DNA of 13,458 nucleotides, from NCBI GenBank assembly GCA_052032225.1, contig JBPEWY010000091.1:1-13458 (forward strand). The letters run 5' to 3'. Position 1 is the stretch's first letter. Each line of letters starts with the position of its first letter. Under the pieces are notes generated by a model, which had not been told where the DNA came from, searched no databases, and saw only the letters and a program-made list of their open reading frames with translations. This document shows, one piece after another, positions 1 to 8,120 of this stretch. Source of the stretch: JBPEWY01 sp052032225. Its GTDB lineage: Bacteria > Bacteroidota > Bacteroidia > Flavobacteriales > Flavobacteriaceae. A program made the translations under genes and the position numbers.

Positions 1-1385
1 TGTTTTTGCTCATTACTTTTACCCGCTTGCCATCCCCAATTAGCCCATCCTTCTGCATTTTCATTATTTCCGCACCAGAGGGCAATACTGGTATAGTTTC
101 TAAGTCTTTTTACATTATCTATTGCTTCTTGTGTAACATTTTCAAGAAACTTTTCATCTCCGGGATACATGGCACAGGCAAACATAAAATCTTGCCAAAC
201 TAAAATTCCTTTTTCATCACATAATTCATAAAACAATTCATCTTCATAAATTCCACCTCCCCAAACTCTAAGCATGTTCATATTAGCTGCAACAACATCA
301 TTTAACAGCTTATTGTAATGCTCTGGTGTTACCTTATCTTGAAAACTGTTTTGAGGTATATAATTAGCCCCTTTCATAAAAACCGGAATACCGTTTAGCT
401 TAAAATAAAAAGTCTTTTTCCCGGCTTCTTCTTGGGTTACTAATTCTATGGTTTTAAGGCCTTTTTTAATGGTTTTGTTATAGTAAAGGCTGGCTTTATC
501 AAAAATTTTAATAGTAATATCATATAAATAAGGTTCACCCAGATTATGAGTCCACCACCATTGTGGGTTTTTAATTGTAAATGGTAAATTATATGTTGCT
601 TTGCCTTTAACAACAGACAGGCTATACTCTGATACTTTTTTATTGTTTACCAAAATAGCAACCTGCACTTTTTTTTCTTGTGATGCATTTAGTGTGATTT
701 CAGCATTTAGCAATGCTTGTTCTTGCGTAATTTTTTCTTGCATCAAATAAACATCTTGTACTTTTAAATGATTCCAGGCTTCTAAATAAACCGGTCTCCA
801 AATACCCGAAGTAATGTAAGTAGGTCCCCAATCCCAGCCATAATGAAACTGAGGTTTTCTTGTAAAAACTCTATTGCCTTCCGGTAAAGTGTAATAGAGG
901 TTTTTAGCTGCTTTTTCTTCTATGTCGTGAGGATTGTTAAAAATAATCTCGAGTGTATTAGACGGTTTTAATAAGTTTTTTACGGGTATTCGCCACCTTC
1001 TAAAAGCATTGTTGGCTTGCAACACTAAAGTGTCGTTTAAATATACATTTGCATAAGTATCTAACCCATTAAAATTTAATGTTATGTATTGTTTGTTTAA
1101 AATGTTATCGGGCACTGTAAATGTAGTTTTGTAATGCCAGTTTTTTTCAGAAATCCATTGTAAATCAAGCTCATTATTACGCACAAAAGGATCAGGTATC
1201 ACTTTAGCATCAAACAAGTTAGAGTGTACAGTTCCCGGTACATTTGCAGCAAACCAAGGTAACGTATCTGTTGCTGTGAATGTCCAGTTTTTATTAATGT
1301 GTGCTGTTACTGTTGTTTCGTTTTTTTTAGAACATGCTAAAACTAAAAAAAGGGTAAGTAGCTGTAAAAGAGATTTTCGCATCAT
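1..1385 (-). CDS. GH2-family beta-mannosidase-like lipoprotein, N-terminal part (cut by window edge)
   Basis: The frame is open from ATG at 1385 to the left edge, giving about 461 residues; related beta-mannosidases are about 850, so roughly half is missing. Residues 1-18 look like a lipoprotein signal (basic MMRKS start, hydrophobic core, V-L-A-C with Cys18), so the enzyme is probably lipid-anchored in the envelope. Next come a jelly-roll sugar-binding domain (includes NVPGTVHSNLFD and FHYGWDWGPTY), an immunoglobulin-like domain, and the start of the TIM barrel (KGANYIPQNSF, MNMLRVWGGGIYEDELFYE, WCGNNE). Glu442 in WCGNNE is by family knowledge the acid/base catalyst; the nucleophile lies outside the window. 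The family releases terminal beta-mannose from oligosaccharides. ATG at 1382 is an equally possible start. It is divergent from polA. A poor promoter match (TTG 1423-1425, T-rich -7 near 1397-1404) would give an almost leaderless message. The family call is secure; the exact substrate is inferred. Confidence 0.9.
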   Translation of the reverse strand, partial: MMRKSLLQLLTLFLVLACSKKNETTVTAHINKNWTFTATDTLPWFAANVPGTVHSNLFDAKVIPDPFVRNNELDLQWISEKNWHYKTTFTVPDNILNKQYITLNFNGLDTYANVYLNDTLVLQANNAFRRWRIPVKNLLKPSNTLEIIFNNPHDIEEKAAKNLYYTLPEGNRVFTRKPQFHYGWDWGPTYITSGIWRPVYLEAWNHLKVQDVYLMQEKITQEQALLNAEITLNASQEKKVQVAILVNNKKVSEYSLSVVKGKATYNLPFTIKNPQWWWTHNLGEPYLYDITIKIFDKASLYYNKTIKKGLKTIELVTQEEAGKKTFYFKLNGIPVFMKGANYIPQNSFQDKVTPEHYNKLLNDVVAANMNMLRVWGGGIYEDELFYELCDEKGILVWQDFMFACAMYPGDEKFLENVTQEAIDNVKRLRNYTSIALWCGNNENAEGWANWGWQAGKSNEQK

Positions 1386-1456
1386 CCATCAAAAATAAAA
1401 AATAAAAACACCTTTTTAACCACAATCTTCAATTAGCCATTACAAAAACATTTCTG

Positions 1457-1464
1457 TACATTTA
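1457..1464 (+). promoter_or_regulatory. Candidate -7 element for polA
   Basis: TACATTTA matches the Bacteroidetes -7 consensus TAnnTTTG at all but the last base and lies 20 nt before the polA start codon. No TTG is found about 19 nt upstream, so the -33 element is missing or degenerate. The call rests on motif and position only. Confidence 0.4.
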
Positions 1465-1484
1465 CCACATACAAACAAAAAATT

Positions 1485-4319
1485 ATGGCCGAGCAAAAAC
1501 GCTTATTTTTATTAGACGCTTATGCATTAATTTTTAGAGGATACTACGCTTTTATAAAAAACCCACGAATAAACTCTAAAGGAATGGACACCTCTGCCAT
1601 AATGGGGTTTATGAATTCTTTGTTAGATGTTATAAAAAGAGAACGCCCAGACCATTTGGCGGTATGTTTTGATAAAGGAGGCAGCACAGACAGAACCGAA
1701 ATGTTTGAAGCTTACAAAGCCAACAGAGACGAAACTCCCGAAGCTATACAAATAGCTGTACCCTATATAGAGAAAATTTTACAAGCAATGCACATACCGG
1801 TTATTGCTAAAGAAGGATTTGAAGCCGATGATATAATTGGTACGCTTGCTAAAAAAGCCGAAAAGCAAGGCTATAAAGTATATATGGTTACACCAGATAA
1901 AGATTTTGCTCAGCTGGTGTCTGACAATATTTTTATGTACAAACCCTCAAGAATGGGCAATGGGATTGAAATTTGGGGAATTCCCGAAGTACAAGAAAAA
2001 TTTGAAGTAGAGCGGCCAGAGCAGGTAATTGACTTTTTGGGAATGAAAGGCGACTCTATTGATAATATTCCGGGGTTACCCGGAGTTGGCGATAAAACTG
2101 CTAAAAAATTTATTAAAGAGTTTGGTAGTATTGAAGGATTGCTTGCAAATACCGATAAGCTAAGCGGTAAAATGCGTGAAAAAGTTGAAGCCCACGCAGA
2201 ACAAGGCTTACTCTCTAAAAAACTAGCCAGAATAATGCTTGATGTTCCTGTAGAATTTCATGAAGAAGAATTTGAGCTATCTGAGCCGGACATTAATAAG
2301 GTAAAAGAAATATTTGAGGAATTAGAGTTTAGACGATTAACAGAAAACTTCTTAAAAACCTTTAATGCTCAGTCTGAGGAGGCTAGTGTATCAGATAAAA
2401 AAGAACAAGACGCTCCTAAAATAGAAAAATCTCCGACTAATGTTCAATTTAATTTGTTTGATACTCCAGGTGCCGGAACAGCACAAACAGATAACACAAC
2501 CGGGTATAATACTATAGAAAACACACCTCATCATTATCAACTAATAAATACACCTCTTGGTAGAAAGTTGTTGCTAGAAAAGCTACTAGAGCAAGAAAGT
2601 GTATGTTTTGATACCGAAACGACCAACATTAAAGCCTTAGAGTCAGAACTTGTTGGGATTGCTTTCTCTTGGGAAAAAGGAAAAGGATATTATGTAAGTA
2701 TTCCCGAAAATAAAGATGAAGCACAAAAAATAGTTGATGAGTTTAAACCCTTTTTTGAAAACCAAACTATAGAGAAAGTTGGTCAGAACTTAAAATACGA
2801 CATTAAAGTTCTGTCTAATTACAACATTACTATAAAGGGTAAACTTTTTGACACCATGATTGCGCATTATTTAATAAACCCAGACATGCGTCATAATATG
2901 GATGTCTTGGCAGAAACCTATTTGCATTATCAGCCGGTATCTATTACCTCTTTAATTGGTAAAAAAGGTAAAAATCAAGGCTCTATGCGAGATGTTCCTG
3001 TACAACAACAAACAGAATATGCCGTAGAAGATGCCGATATTACTTTGCAGCTTAAGTATTATTTTAAAAAAGAATTAGAAAACGCCAATTTAACACCTTT
3101 ATTTACCAATGTTGAGGCTCCCCTTATAAGTGTGCTTTCTGCAATGGAAGTTGAAGGAATTAACATAGATTTAGATTTCCTTAAAAAACTTTCAGATGAA
3201 TTTGCACAAGAAGCTCAAACACTAGAACAACGTATTTTTGAGCAAGCCGGAGAAACCTTTAACCTTGCCTCTCCTAAACAATTAGGACCTATTTTATTTG
3301 ATAAGTTAAAGCTGGTAAAAAAGCCTAAAAAAACTAAGACCGGACAATACTCTACGGCAGAAGATGTGCTTTCATATTTGGCTAAAGATCACCAAATAGT
3401 AGCCGATATTTTAGAGTGGCGCCAAGTGCAAAAACTAAAAAACACTTATGTAGATGCTTTACCAAACGAGGTAAACCCTAACACCGGCAGAGTTCATACA
3501 ATATACAGCCAAGCAGTTGCTGCAACAGGACGTTTAAGCAGTAACAATCCTAATTTGCAAAACATCCCGATTAGAACAGAAAGAGGTAAGCTTATTAGAA
3601 AAGCTTTCATTCCAAGAGATAACAATTACGTATTATTAGCTGCCGATTATTCCCAAATAGAACTCAGAATTATTGCTGCACTTAGCCAAGAAGAAAACAT
3701 GATTAAAGCTTTTGAAAATGGTGAAGACATTCATGCCTCTACTGCTGCAAAAGTGTTTAATGTACCTATAGAGCAAGTTACCAGAGAACAACGTAGCAAT
3801 GCTAAAACTGTAAACTTTGGAATAATTTACGGTGTATCGGCTTTTGGATTAAGCAACCAAACTACACTTTCCAGAACCGAAGCTAAAGAGCTTATAGACA
3901 CTTATTACAAAACTTATCCTAAATTAAAACAGTACATTCAAAACCAAATAGACTTTGCTCGAGAAAACGGGTATGTAGAAACTGTGTTAGGAAGGCGCAG
4001 ATATTTAAAAGACATTAATTCTAGAAATGCTGTTGTACGTGGAGCTGCAGAGCGTAATGCTGTTAATGCTCCAATACAAGGTAGTGCAGCAGACATTATA
4101 AAATTGGCCATGATTGCAATTCATAAAAAACTGCAAGAAGGTAATTTTAAAACCAAAATGCTACTGCAAGTTCATGACGAATTGGTTTTTGATGCTTACA
4201 AAGATGAGTTAGAAGCCATAAAACCTATTATAAAAACCGAAATGGAAAATGCATACAAACTTGCCGTACCGTTAGATGTAGAGCTTGGTATTGGCACCAA
4301 TTGGCTCGAGGCTCATTAA
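1485..4319 (+). CDS. polA: DNA polymerase I, full three-domain form
   Basis: This 944-residue Pol I fills repair gaps and replaces Okazaki RNA primers. The 5'-nuclease domain (about 1-290) shows the metal-site regions LLDAYALIFRGYY (Asp11), GFEADDIIG, TPDKDFAQL and the helix-hairpin-helix NIPGLPGVGDKTA. A variable linker (about 297-349) follows. The 3'-5' exonuclease domain has an intact DxE pair (Asp376 and Glu378 in CFDTETT), so proofreading looks functional, unlike in some thermophile Pol I enzymes. The polymerase domain has motif A around Asp721 (DYSQIE), the O-helix Arg770/Lys774/Phe778/Tyr782 pattern and motif C with Asp898 (VHDE). Phe778 is at the place of E. coli Phe762. The length is close to the family norm (E. 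coli 928). The ATG at 1485 is preceded by an A-rich stretch without Shine-Dalgarno, normal for this phylum. The linker carries a QFNLF motif that resembles a sliding-clamp-binding peptide. Confidence 0.98.
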   Translation: MAEQKRLFLLDAYALIFRGYYAFIKNPRINSKGMDTSAIMGFMNSLLDVIKRERPDHLAVCFDKGGSTDRTEMFEAYKANRDETPEAIQIAVPYIEKILQAMHIPVIAKEGFEADDIIGTLAKKAEKQGYKVYMVTPDKDFAQLVSDNIFMYKPSRMGNGIEIWGIPEVQEKFEVERPEQVIDFLGMKGDSIDNIPGLPGVGDKTAKKFIKEFGSIEGLLANTDKLSGKMREKVEAHAEQGLLSKKLARIMLDVPVEFHEEEFELSEPDINKVKEIFEELEFRRLTENFLKTFNAQSEEASVSDKKEQDAPKIEKSPTNVQFNLFDTPGAGTAQTDNTTGYNTIENTPHHYQLINTPLGRKLLLEKLLEQESVCFDTETTNIKALESELVGIAFSWEKGKGYYVSIPENKDEAQKIVDEFKPFFENQTIEKVGQNLKYDIKVLSNYNITIKGKLFDTMIAHYLINPDMRHNMDVLAETYLHYQPVSITSLIGKKGKNQGSMRDVPVQQQTEYAVEDADITLQLKYYFKKELENANLTPLFTNVEAPLISVLSAMEVEGINIDLDFLKKLSDEFAQEAQTLEQRIFEQAGETFNLASPKQLGPILFDKLKLVKKPKKTKTGQYSTAEDVLSYLAKDHQIVADILEWRQVQKLKNTYVDALPNEVNPNTGRVHTIYSQAVAATGRLSSNNPNLQNIPIRTERGKLIRKAFIPRDNNYVLLAADYSQIELRIIAALSQEENMIKAFENGEDIHASTAAKVFNVPIEQVTREQRSNAKTVNFGIIYGVSAFGLSNQTTLSRTEAKELIDTYYKTYPKLKQYIQNQIDFARENGYVETVLGRRRYLKDINSRNAVVRGAAERNAVNAPIQGSAADIIKLAMIAIHKKLQEGNFKTKMLLQVHDELVFDAYKDELEAIKPIIKTEMENAYKLAVPLDVELGIGTNWLEAH

Positions 4320-4321
4320 GC

Positions 4322-6964
4322 CTACAACATAAACCTATATGTTGCTTTAATTAAAAATATGTTTTCTGGTTGTTGCTTTAAAATTTGGTTTTCTAGTCCG
4401 CTAAATAAGGTAGCATCCGGACTTGCTAAACCGTTTAGTCCTTGAGACCATACTAAAAATAACTCACTTCCGGGTATGTATTCCCATCTAACAACCAAGT
4501 TAGACCTAAATTGTACAAAAGAAAAATCGGGTTTTGCAAAACTGTAGTCTACATTTCCATCAATATTTTCATCAATCTCATATTGATTGGTAGCATTGTT
4601 TAATTGAATTTGTTGGTTGGAGTAAAGCGTAAACCTATCGTTTAAATCGTCTGCAATTGGGTTATCAACAAATTTAAATTCAGAATATCTTCCTCTGGAA
4701 ATAAAGGGTTGGCCATAATATTGTATCGATAAATTAGGATTAATAATATAATTAACCCTTATGGCAGCACTCAACGTTTTATTGTCTATTGTAGCCAAAA
4801 TGTATCGTGGAGTGTTATTAATAGCACTCTCTGTTACATATTGTGTCTTGTTAGGAGCATTCTCAAACTCCGGATTTATAGATACCTGCAAAGCATTTGT
4901 AGGCTGATATGTGAATCCTACCTCTGTTCTAAAAAGTGAAAAATTATTTTGTTTAGCCTGAGAATAAACAACTCCAGATCTAAAACGAAATTTTTTTCTT
5001 CTGTCTGATCCAAAAAACAAATACCCAAAATTCTCTTGAGAAAAACGCCATCGTGGTCCGCCTCTTAAAACCGTATTGACAAAAATTCGTGGTTTGTGAG
5101 CTCCACCTATATCTACCCACCAATTGTTTTTAAAATTGGCGTTACCATTAACTTCGTATTGAATTCTATTATAATTACCTTCAAAATCATACGAAGTAAA
5201 TTGATTAAAACGTGCACTAATACGTCTAAAATTTCCAAAAGCTTTAGTGGTTTGGTATCTAATATTTGCAAACTGAATAATTTCGTCTGCTTGGCGTAAA
5301 AAACCAACATCGTTAAGCTCTAACTCAGGAGAGCGCCAAATAAGTCCGCCTCCATAACGCCAATTACCACCGCCTTGTTTACCTGCTTCTATTTTCCCTC
5401 CTGTGCCGGTAAGTGAGGTTCTGGCAGGATCTACAGTAACATGCCCGGCATCTACTCTCTGAAAAAGGTGTGTTAATGAACGTTGTGTGGCTTCTATGGC
5501 TTCTTCACTACCGGTAACATGACTAAAAACCATATTCCCCTCAATGAAGAATGTTCTATTCTTCCATTGGTGTCTAAAATCAAACCCTCCGGTATAGGCT
5601 GCAGTCCTTAAAAACTGTAAATGTTCCGGTAAGTTTTTAGGTCTGTTCGTTGCAGTAAATATACCCCCTATAAATGTGTTTCGTTCATTTAAATCTTTTT
5701 GTACTCTGGTAACAAAATAATTGGTAAGTGGCTCTACCAAAGCTTCAGACTCGTTGCCATTTTCATTAATCGTTGCAAATTCTTTAGCTGTTATACTTTC
5801 TAACACTCCAATAGACCAGCCGTTTTTGGTTTTTCCACTAAATTTTGCAGCCCCTAAAATGGTTGTATTCTGAGGGATATCAACAAATTCACTCCCATTA
5901 ACATTGGGGTAGCCTTGTGGGTTTCTACCAATTCTTCTGGAGTAAAAAACATTGTCGGGTCCGTTGGCAAATCGATAATCAAAAATGTTTTTGTTTTCTA
6001 CAAAAAACGGGCGCTGCTCTCTAAAAAAAATCTGAAAGCCATCTAATGCAATCGCTGCCGGATCTGCTTCTACTTGTCCAAAATCAGGGTTAATGGTAAG
6101 GTCTAAAGTTAAATCATTTGTAAGACCAATTTTTGCATCTATACCTCCATTCAAACCAAAGTCGTTACCATCTCTAAACGGGTTTCCTATTTCTGCCGGA
6201 TATGTTTCAAGTTGGGTAACAGAAAAAGGTTGAATTTCTATTTGTTTTTGCGGTTGTAAATTTATCAATCCGTGAAGTTCTCCCATTTCGCTTACCCATC
6301 CGGGAGCATCTTGAGGAATGCGTTGCCATAGAGAACGCTCTTCTTCTCTAAAAAAGCGCCGTTGTATTTGTAATCCCCAAACTTGGTTTGCAGCATTACC
6401 AAATCGCAATTGTGAGAGCGGTATTTTAATTTCTGCAGTCCAACCTTTATCATCTATTTTGGTTTTAGCATACCAAATAGGGTTCCAACTACCATCCCAA
6501 TTATTTCCGTTTTCAGATATAAACTCATCTCCTTTTACTCCGGCTGCAGAGATGTTAAAAGAAAACCCGGTTCTTAAATCGTGATAACTGTCTATGTTAA
6601 TTTCTATCCAATCACCATCAAAACCATCACGTCTGGAGAGTCTTTCTACAATTTTATCGGGTTCATCATCAAATGCTCTAACTGCAATATATAAGTTACG
6701 GGTATCGTAAAGTATTTTAAATTGGGTTTGGTAACTTGGCGGAGAGTTCTCATCTGGCCTCCATTCTATAAAATCTGAAGACCATTCAACAATATTCCAA
6801 GCATCGTCTGTTATAAGTCCATCTATTTCGGGAGCTTTATTGGGTTCTACTGCTTGAGTTGTGTAAATACGTTTGGTAATTAATGAAGAATCACTTGCTT
6901 GAGAGAATCCTTTTATAACAAATAAAAAGACAAGCAAATAACAAAGCTTGTAACAGATGTTCAT
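4322..6964 (-). CDS. DUF5916 outer-membrane beta-barrel protein with CBM9-like N-terminal domain
   Basis: This 880-residue protein begins with a signal peptide (about 1-23, hydrophobic LLVFLFVIKGF then SQA), so it is exported. Residues 40-240 resemble the carbohydrate-binding family 9-like sandwich (APEIDGLITDDAW, LYIAVRAFDDEP, GWTAEIKIPLSQLRFG). Residues from about 285 carry the DUF5916 signature (NPDFGQVEADPA, REQRPFFVENKNIF, FYSRRIGR). The rest alternates polar and aromatic stretches like an outer-membrane barrel and ends in KATYRFML, a typical C-terminal beta strand. The biochemical role of DUF5916 proteins is not known to me; binding or passage of a glycan or other ligand at the outer membrane is only inference. 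The gene faces polA tail to tail with 2 nt between the stop codons, and is divergent from rplM. I see no convincing promoter upstream of its start and no Shine-Dalgarno. Confidence 0.9.
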   Translation of the reverse strand: MNICYKLCYLLVFLFVIKGFSQASDSSLITKRIYTTQAVEPNKAPEIDGLITDDAWNIVEWSSDFIEWRPDENSPPSYQTQFKILYDTRNLYIAVRAFDDEPDKIVERLSRRDGFDGDWIEINIDSYHDLRTGFSFNISAAGVKGDEFISENGNNWDGSWNPIWYAKTKIDDKGWTAEIKIPLSQLRFGNAANQVWGLQIQRRFFREEERSLWQRIPQDAPGWVSEMGELHGLINLQPQKQIEIQPFSVTQLETYPAEIGNPFRDGNDFGLNGGIDAKIGLTNDLTLDLTINPDFGQVEADPAAIALDGFQIFFREQRPFFVENKNIFDYRFANGPDNVFYSRRIGRNPQGYPNVNGSEFVDIPQNTTILGAAKFSGKTKNGWSIGVLESITAKEFATINENGNESEALVEPLTNYFVTRVQKDLNERNTFIGGIFTATNRPKNLPEHLQFLRTAAYTGGFDFRHQWKNRTFFIEGNMVFSHVTGSEEAIEATQRSLTHLFQRVDAGHVTVDPARTSLTGTGGKIEAGKQGGGNWRYGGGLIWRSPELELNDVGFLRQADEIIQFANIRYQTTKAFGNFRRISARFNQFTSYDFEGNYNRIQYEVNGNANFKNNWWVDIGGAHKPRIFVNTVLRGGPRWRFSQENFGYLFFGSDRRKKFRFRSGVVYSQAKQNNFSLFRTEVGFTYQPTNALQVSINPEFENAPNKTQYVTESAINNTPRYILATIDNKTLSAAIRVNYIINPNLSIQYYGQPFISRGRYSEFKFVDNPIADDLNDRFTLYSNQQIQLNNATNQYEIDENIDGNVDYSFAKPDFSFVQFRSNLVVRWEYIPGSELFLVWSQGLNGLASPDATLFSGLENQILKQQPENIFLIKATYRFML
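4325..4344. terminator. Weak inverted repeat at the polA/DUF5916 convergence
   Basis: A perfect 7-bp inverted repeat (CAACATA / TATGTTG, 6-nt loop) starts 5 nt after the polA stop codon. It lies inside the last codons of the convergent DUF5916 gene. On the plus strand CTTTAATT follows instead of a clean T-run. It could help end polA transcription but is AT-rich and weak, so the terminator call is tentative. Confidence 0.3.
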
Positions 6965-7080
6965 GAGTTAGCGGTTTCTACAAAAACTCTAATTTGAACA
7001 TATTGTTACACTTATTAGTTAGGTTTAGTAAATAATTAACAGTATTGATTTGATTTTATAGGTTTTTAACACAAAGAGCC

Positions 7081-7088
7081 TACATTTG
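7081..7088 (+). promoter_or_regulatory. Possible distal -7 element upstream of rplM
   Basis: TACATTTG is an exact match to the Bacteroidetes -7 consensus and is identical to the proximal rplM element 83 nt downstream. There is no TTG at the usual 17-20 nt upstream spacing; only a T-run (7063-7067) is near. It may be a second rplM promoter or a chance match in AT-rich DNA. The rest of the 6965-7140 interval shows no gene. Confidence 0.35.
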
Positions 7089-7141
7089 TAGCTATTACAC
7101 CAACACAATAAGACTCCCTTAAAATATTAGTATACTGCTAT

Positions 7142-7171
7142 TTGTATTTACAATTTATAGTTGTACATTTG
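7142..7171 (+). promoter_or_regulatory. Consensus Bacteroidetes promoter for rplM-rpsI
   Basis: TTG at 7142-7144 is followed, after exactly 19 nt, by TACATTTG at 7164-7171. This matches both halves and the spacing of the housekeeping-sigma promoter consensus of Bacteroidetes (TTG-N19-TAnnTTTG). Transcription would start near 7178, just before the hairpin at 7181-7198, giving a leader of roughly 55-60 nt. It is the best promoter in the window, as expected for ribosomal protein genes. Confidence 0.8.
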
Positions 7172-7180
7172 CACCCCGTT

Positions 7181-7198
7181 TCCCGATAGATGTCGGGA
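7181..7198 (+). promoter_or_regulatory. 5'-terminal hairpin in the rplM leader
   Basis: TCCCGA (7181-7186) and TCGGGA (7193-7198) form a perfect 6-bp GC-rich stem with the 6-nt loop TAGATG. CCC (7175-7177) can add pairs with GGG (7200-7202) across a small internal loop. No T-run follows, so it is not a terminator. Its position at the predicted 5' end suggests an L13 autoregulatory element or mRNA stabiliser. Alternatively it may be a dispersed palindromic repeat. The structure is seen; the function is inferred. Confidence 0.5.
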
Positions 7199-7235
7199 TG
7201 GGAATGGAATGTTTAATTATTAAAAAACAGTTAGT

Positions 7236-7691
7236 GTGGATACATTAAGCTACAAGACAATTTCGGCAAACAAAGCTACTGTAAACAAACAGTGGGTAGT
7301 TGTTGATGCTGAAGGACAGACTTTAGGGCGTATGGCGTCTAAAGTAGCTAAGCTGCTTAGAGGTAAATACAAGCCTAATTACACCCCACACGTTGATTGC
7401 GGCGATAACGTAATTGTTATTAATGCAGAAAAAATCAACTTAACCGGTAACAAGTGGGACGATAAAAAGTACATTCGTTACACCGGCTATCCAGGGGGTC
7501 AGAGAGTTAGAACCGCTAAGGAACTTTATGACTTAGATCCGAAGCGTTTAGTAGAAAAATCAGTTAAAGGAATGCTTCCTAAAAACAAATTAGGAGCTCA
7601 GTTATTCCGTAACCTAAAAGTGTACGTAGGTGCAACTCACAACCACGAGGCACAAAAACCTACCACTATTAATTTAAACGATCTTAAGTAA
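7236..7691 (+). CDS. rplM: 50S ribosomal protein L13 (uL13)
   Basis: This 151-residue protein is an early-assembling large-subunit protein that binds 23S rRNA. The uL13 fold is clear from WVVVDAEGQTLGRMAS (20-35), LRGKYKPNYTPHVDCGD (41-57), INLTGNKWDDKKYIRYTGYPGG (68-88) and the late VKGMLPKN. It is slightly longer than E. coli L13 (142), with an N-terminal extension beginning DTLSYKTISANK, which I recognise from flavobacterial L13. The start is GTG at 7236: the only upstream in-frame ATG (7209) hits a stop after four codons and the next internal Met (33) is inside the conserved fold. No Shine-Dalgarno is present. The stop codon overlaps the rpsI start by one base (TAATG), so the two genes are probably translationally coupled. 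A consensus promoter and hairpin lie upstream. Confidence 0.98.
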   Translation: MDTLSYKTISANKATVNKQWVVVDAEGQTLGRMASKVAKLLRGKYKPNYTPHVDCGDNVIVINAEKINLTGNKWDDKKYIRYTGYPGGQRVRTAKELYDLDPKRLVEKSVKGMLPKNKLGAQLFRNLKVYVGATHNHEAQKPTTINLNDLK

Positions 7692-8077
7692 TGGAAGTAA
7701 TTCACAAAATTGGCAGAAGAAAAACTGCAGTTGCTCGTGTTTATGTTTCTAAAGGAAAAGGAAACATCACAATCAACAAAAGAGAATTTGAAAACTACTT
7801 CCCTACCGATACGTTACGTTACAAAGTTTTACAGCCATTAAACTTAACTGATAATGCTGAAAACTTTGATATTAAAGTAAACGTGTACGGAGGTGGAATC
7901 ACTGGTCAGGCAGAAGCTGTTAGATTAGCAATCTCTAGAGCTCTTTGCGAAGTAGACTCAGAGTACAGAGCTACTTTAAAACCAGAAGGGTTATTAACCA
8001 GAGATCCAAGAATGGTAGAGCGCAAGAAATACGGACAAAAGAAAGCGCGTAAGAAATTCCAGTTCTCTAAACGTTAA
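7691..8077 (+). CDS. rpsI: 30S ribosomal protein S9 (uS9)
   Basis: This 128-residue small-subunit protein sits in the 30S head. Family marks are IGRRKTAVARVY (7-18), VYGGGITGQAEAVRLAISRAL (65-85), LLTRDPRMVERKKYGQKKAR and the basic C-terminal tail ending FSKR. By family knowledge the final Lys-Arg reaches the P-site tRNA anticodon region, and that end is intact. The length matches the E. coli protein closely. The ATG shares its A with the rplM stop codon, so rplM and rpsI form one unit, as in most bacteria. A 7-bp hairpin begins in the stop codon, and the rpsB leader RNA follows. Confidence 0.98.
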   Translation: MEVIHKIGRRKTAVARVYVSKGKGNITINKREFENYFPTDTLRYKVLQPLNLTDNAENFDIKVNVYGGGITGQAEAVRLAISRALCEVDSEYRATLKPEGLLTRDPRMVERKKYGQKKARKKFQFSKR

Positions 8078-8110
8078 TGTTGCGTTACAACATTTGTTCA
8101 TTATTTTATT
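8076..8110 (+). terminator. Possible weak terminator after rpsI
   Basis: AATGTTG (8076-8082) and CAACATT (8088-8094) form a perfect 7-bp stem with a CGTTA loop, starting in the rpsI stop codon. A T-rich but interrupted tract follows to 8110. The stem has only two G-C pairs, so termination would be partial at best. It may separate rplM-rpsI from rpsB-tsf, but read-through is equally likely because I see no good promoter between it and rpsB. Confidence 0.4.
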
Positions 8111-8120
8111 AAAAAAACCA

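Noticed and set aside
6..203. 65-codon plus-strand open frame at the left edge.
   Set aside because: It is antisense to the GH2 catalytic domain, whose WCGNNE region is coded here on the minus strand.
5096..5310. Open frames on both strands inside the DUF5916 gene region.
   Set aside because: They lie fully within a well-supported 880-residue coding frame, have no recognisable motifs and look like by-products of its codon composition.
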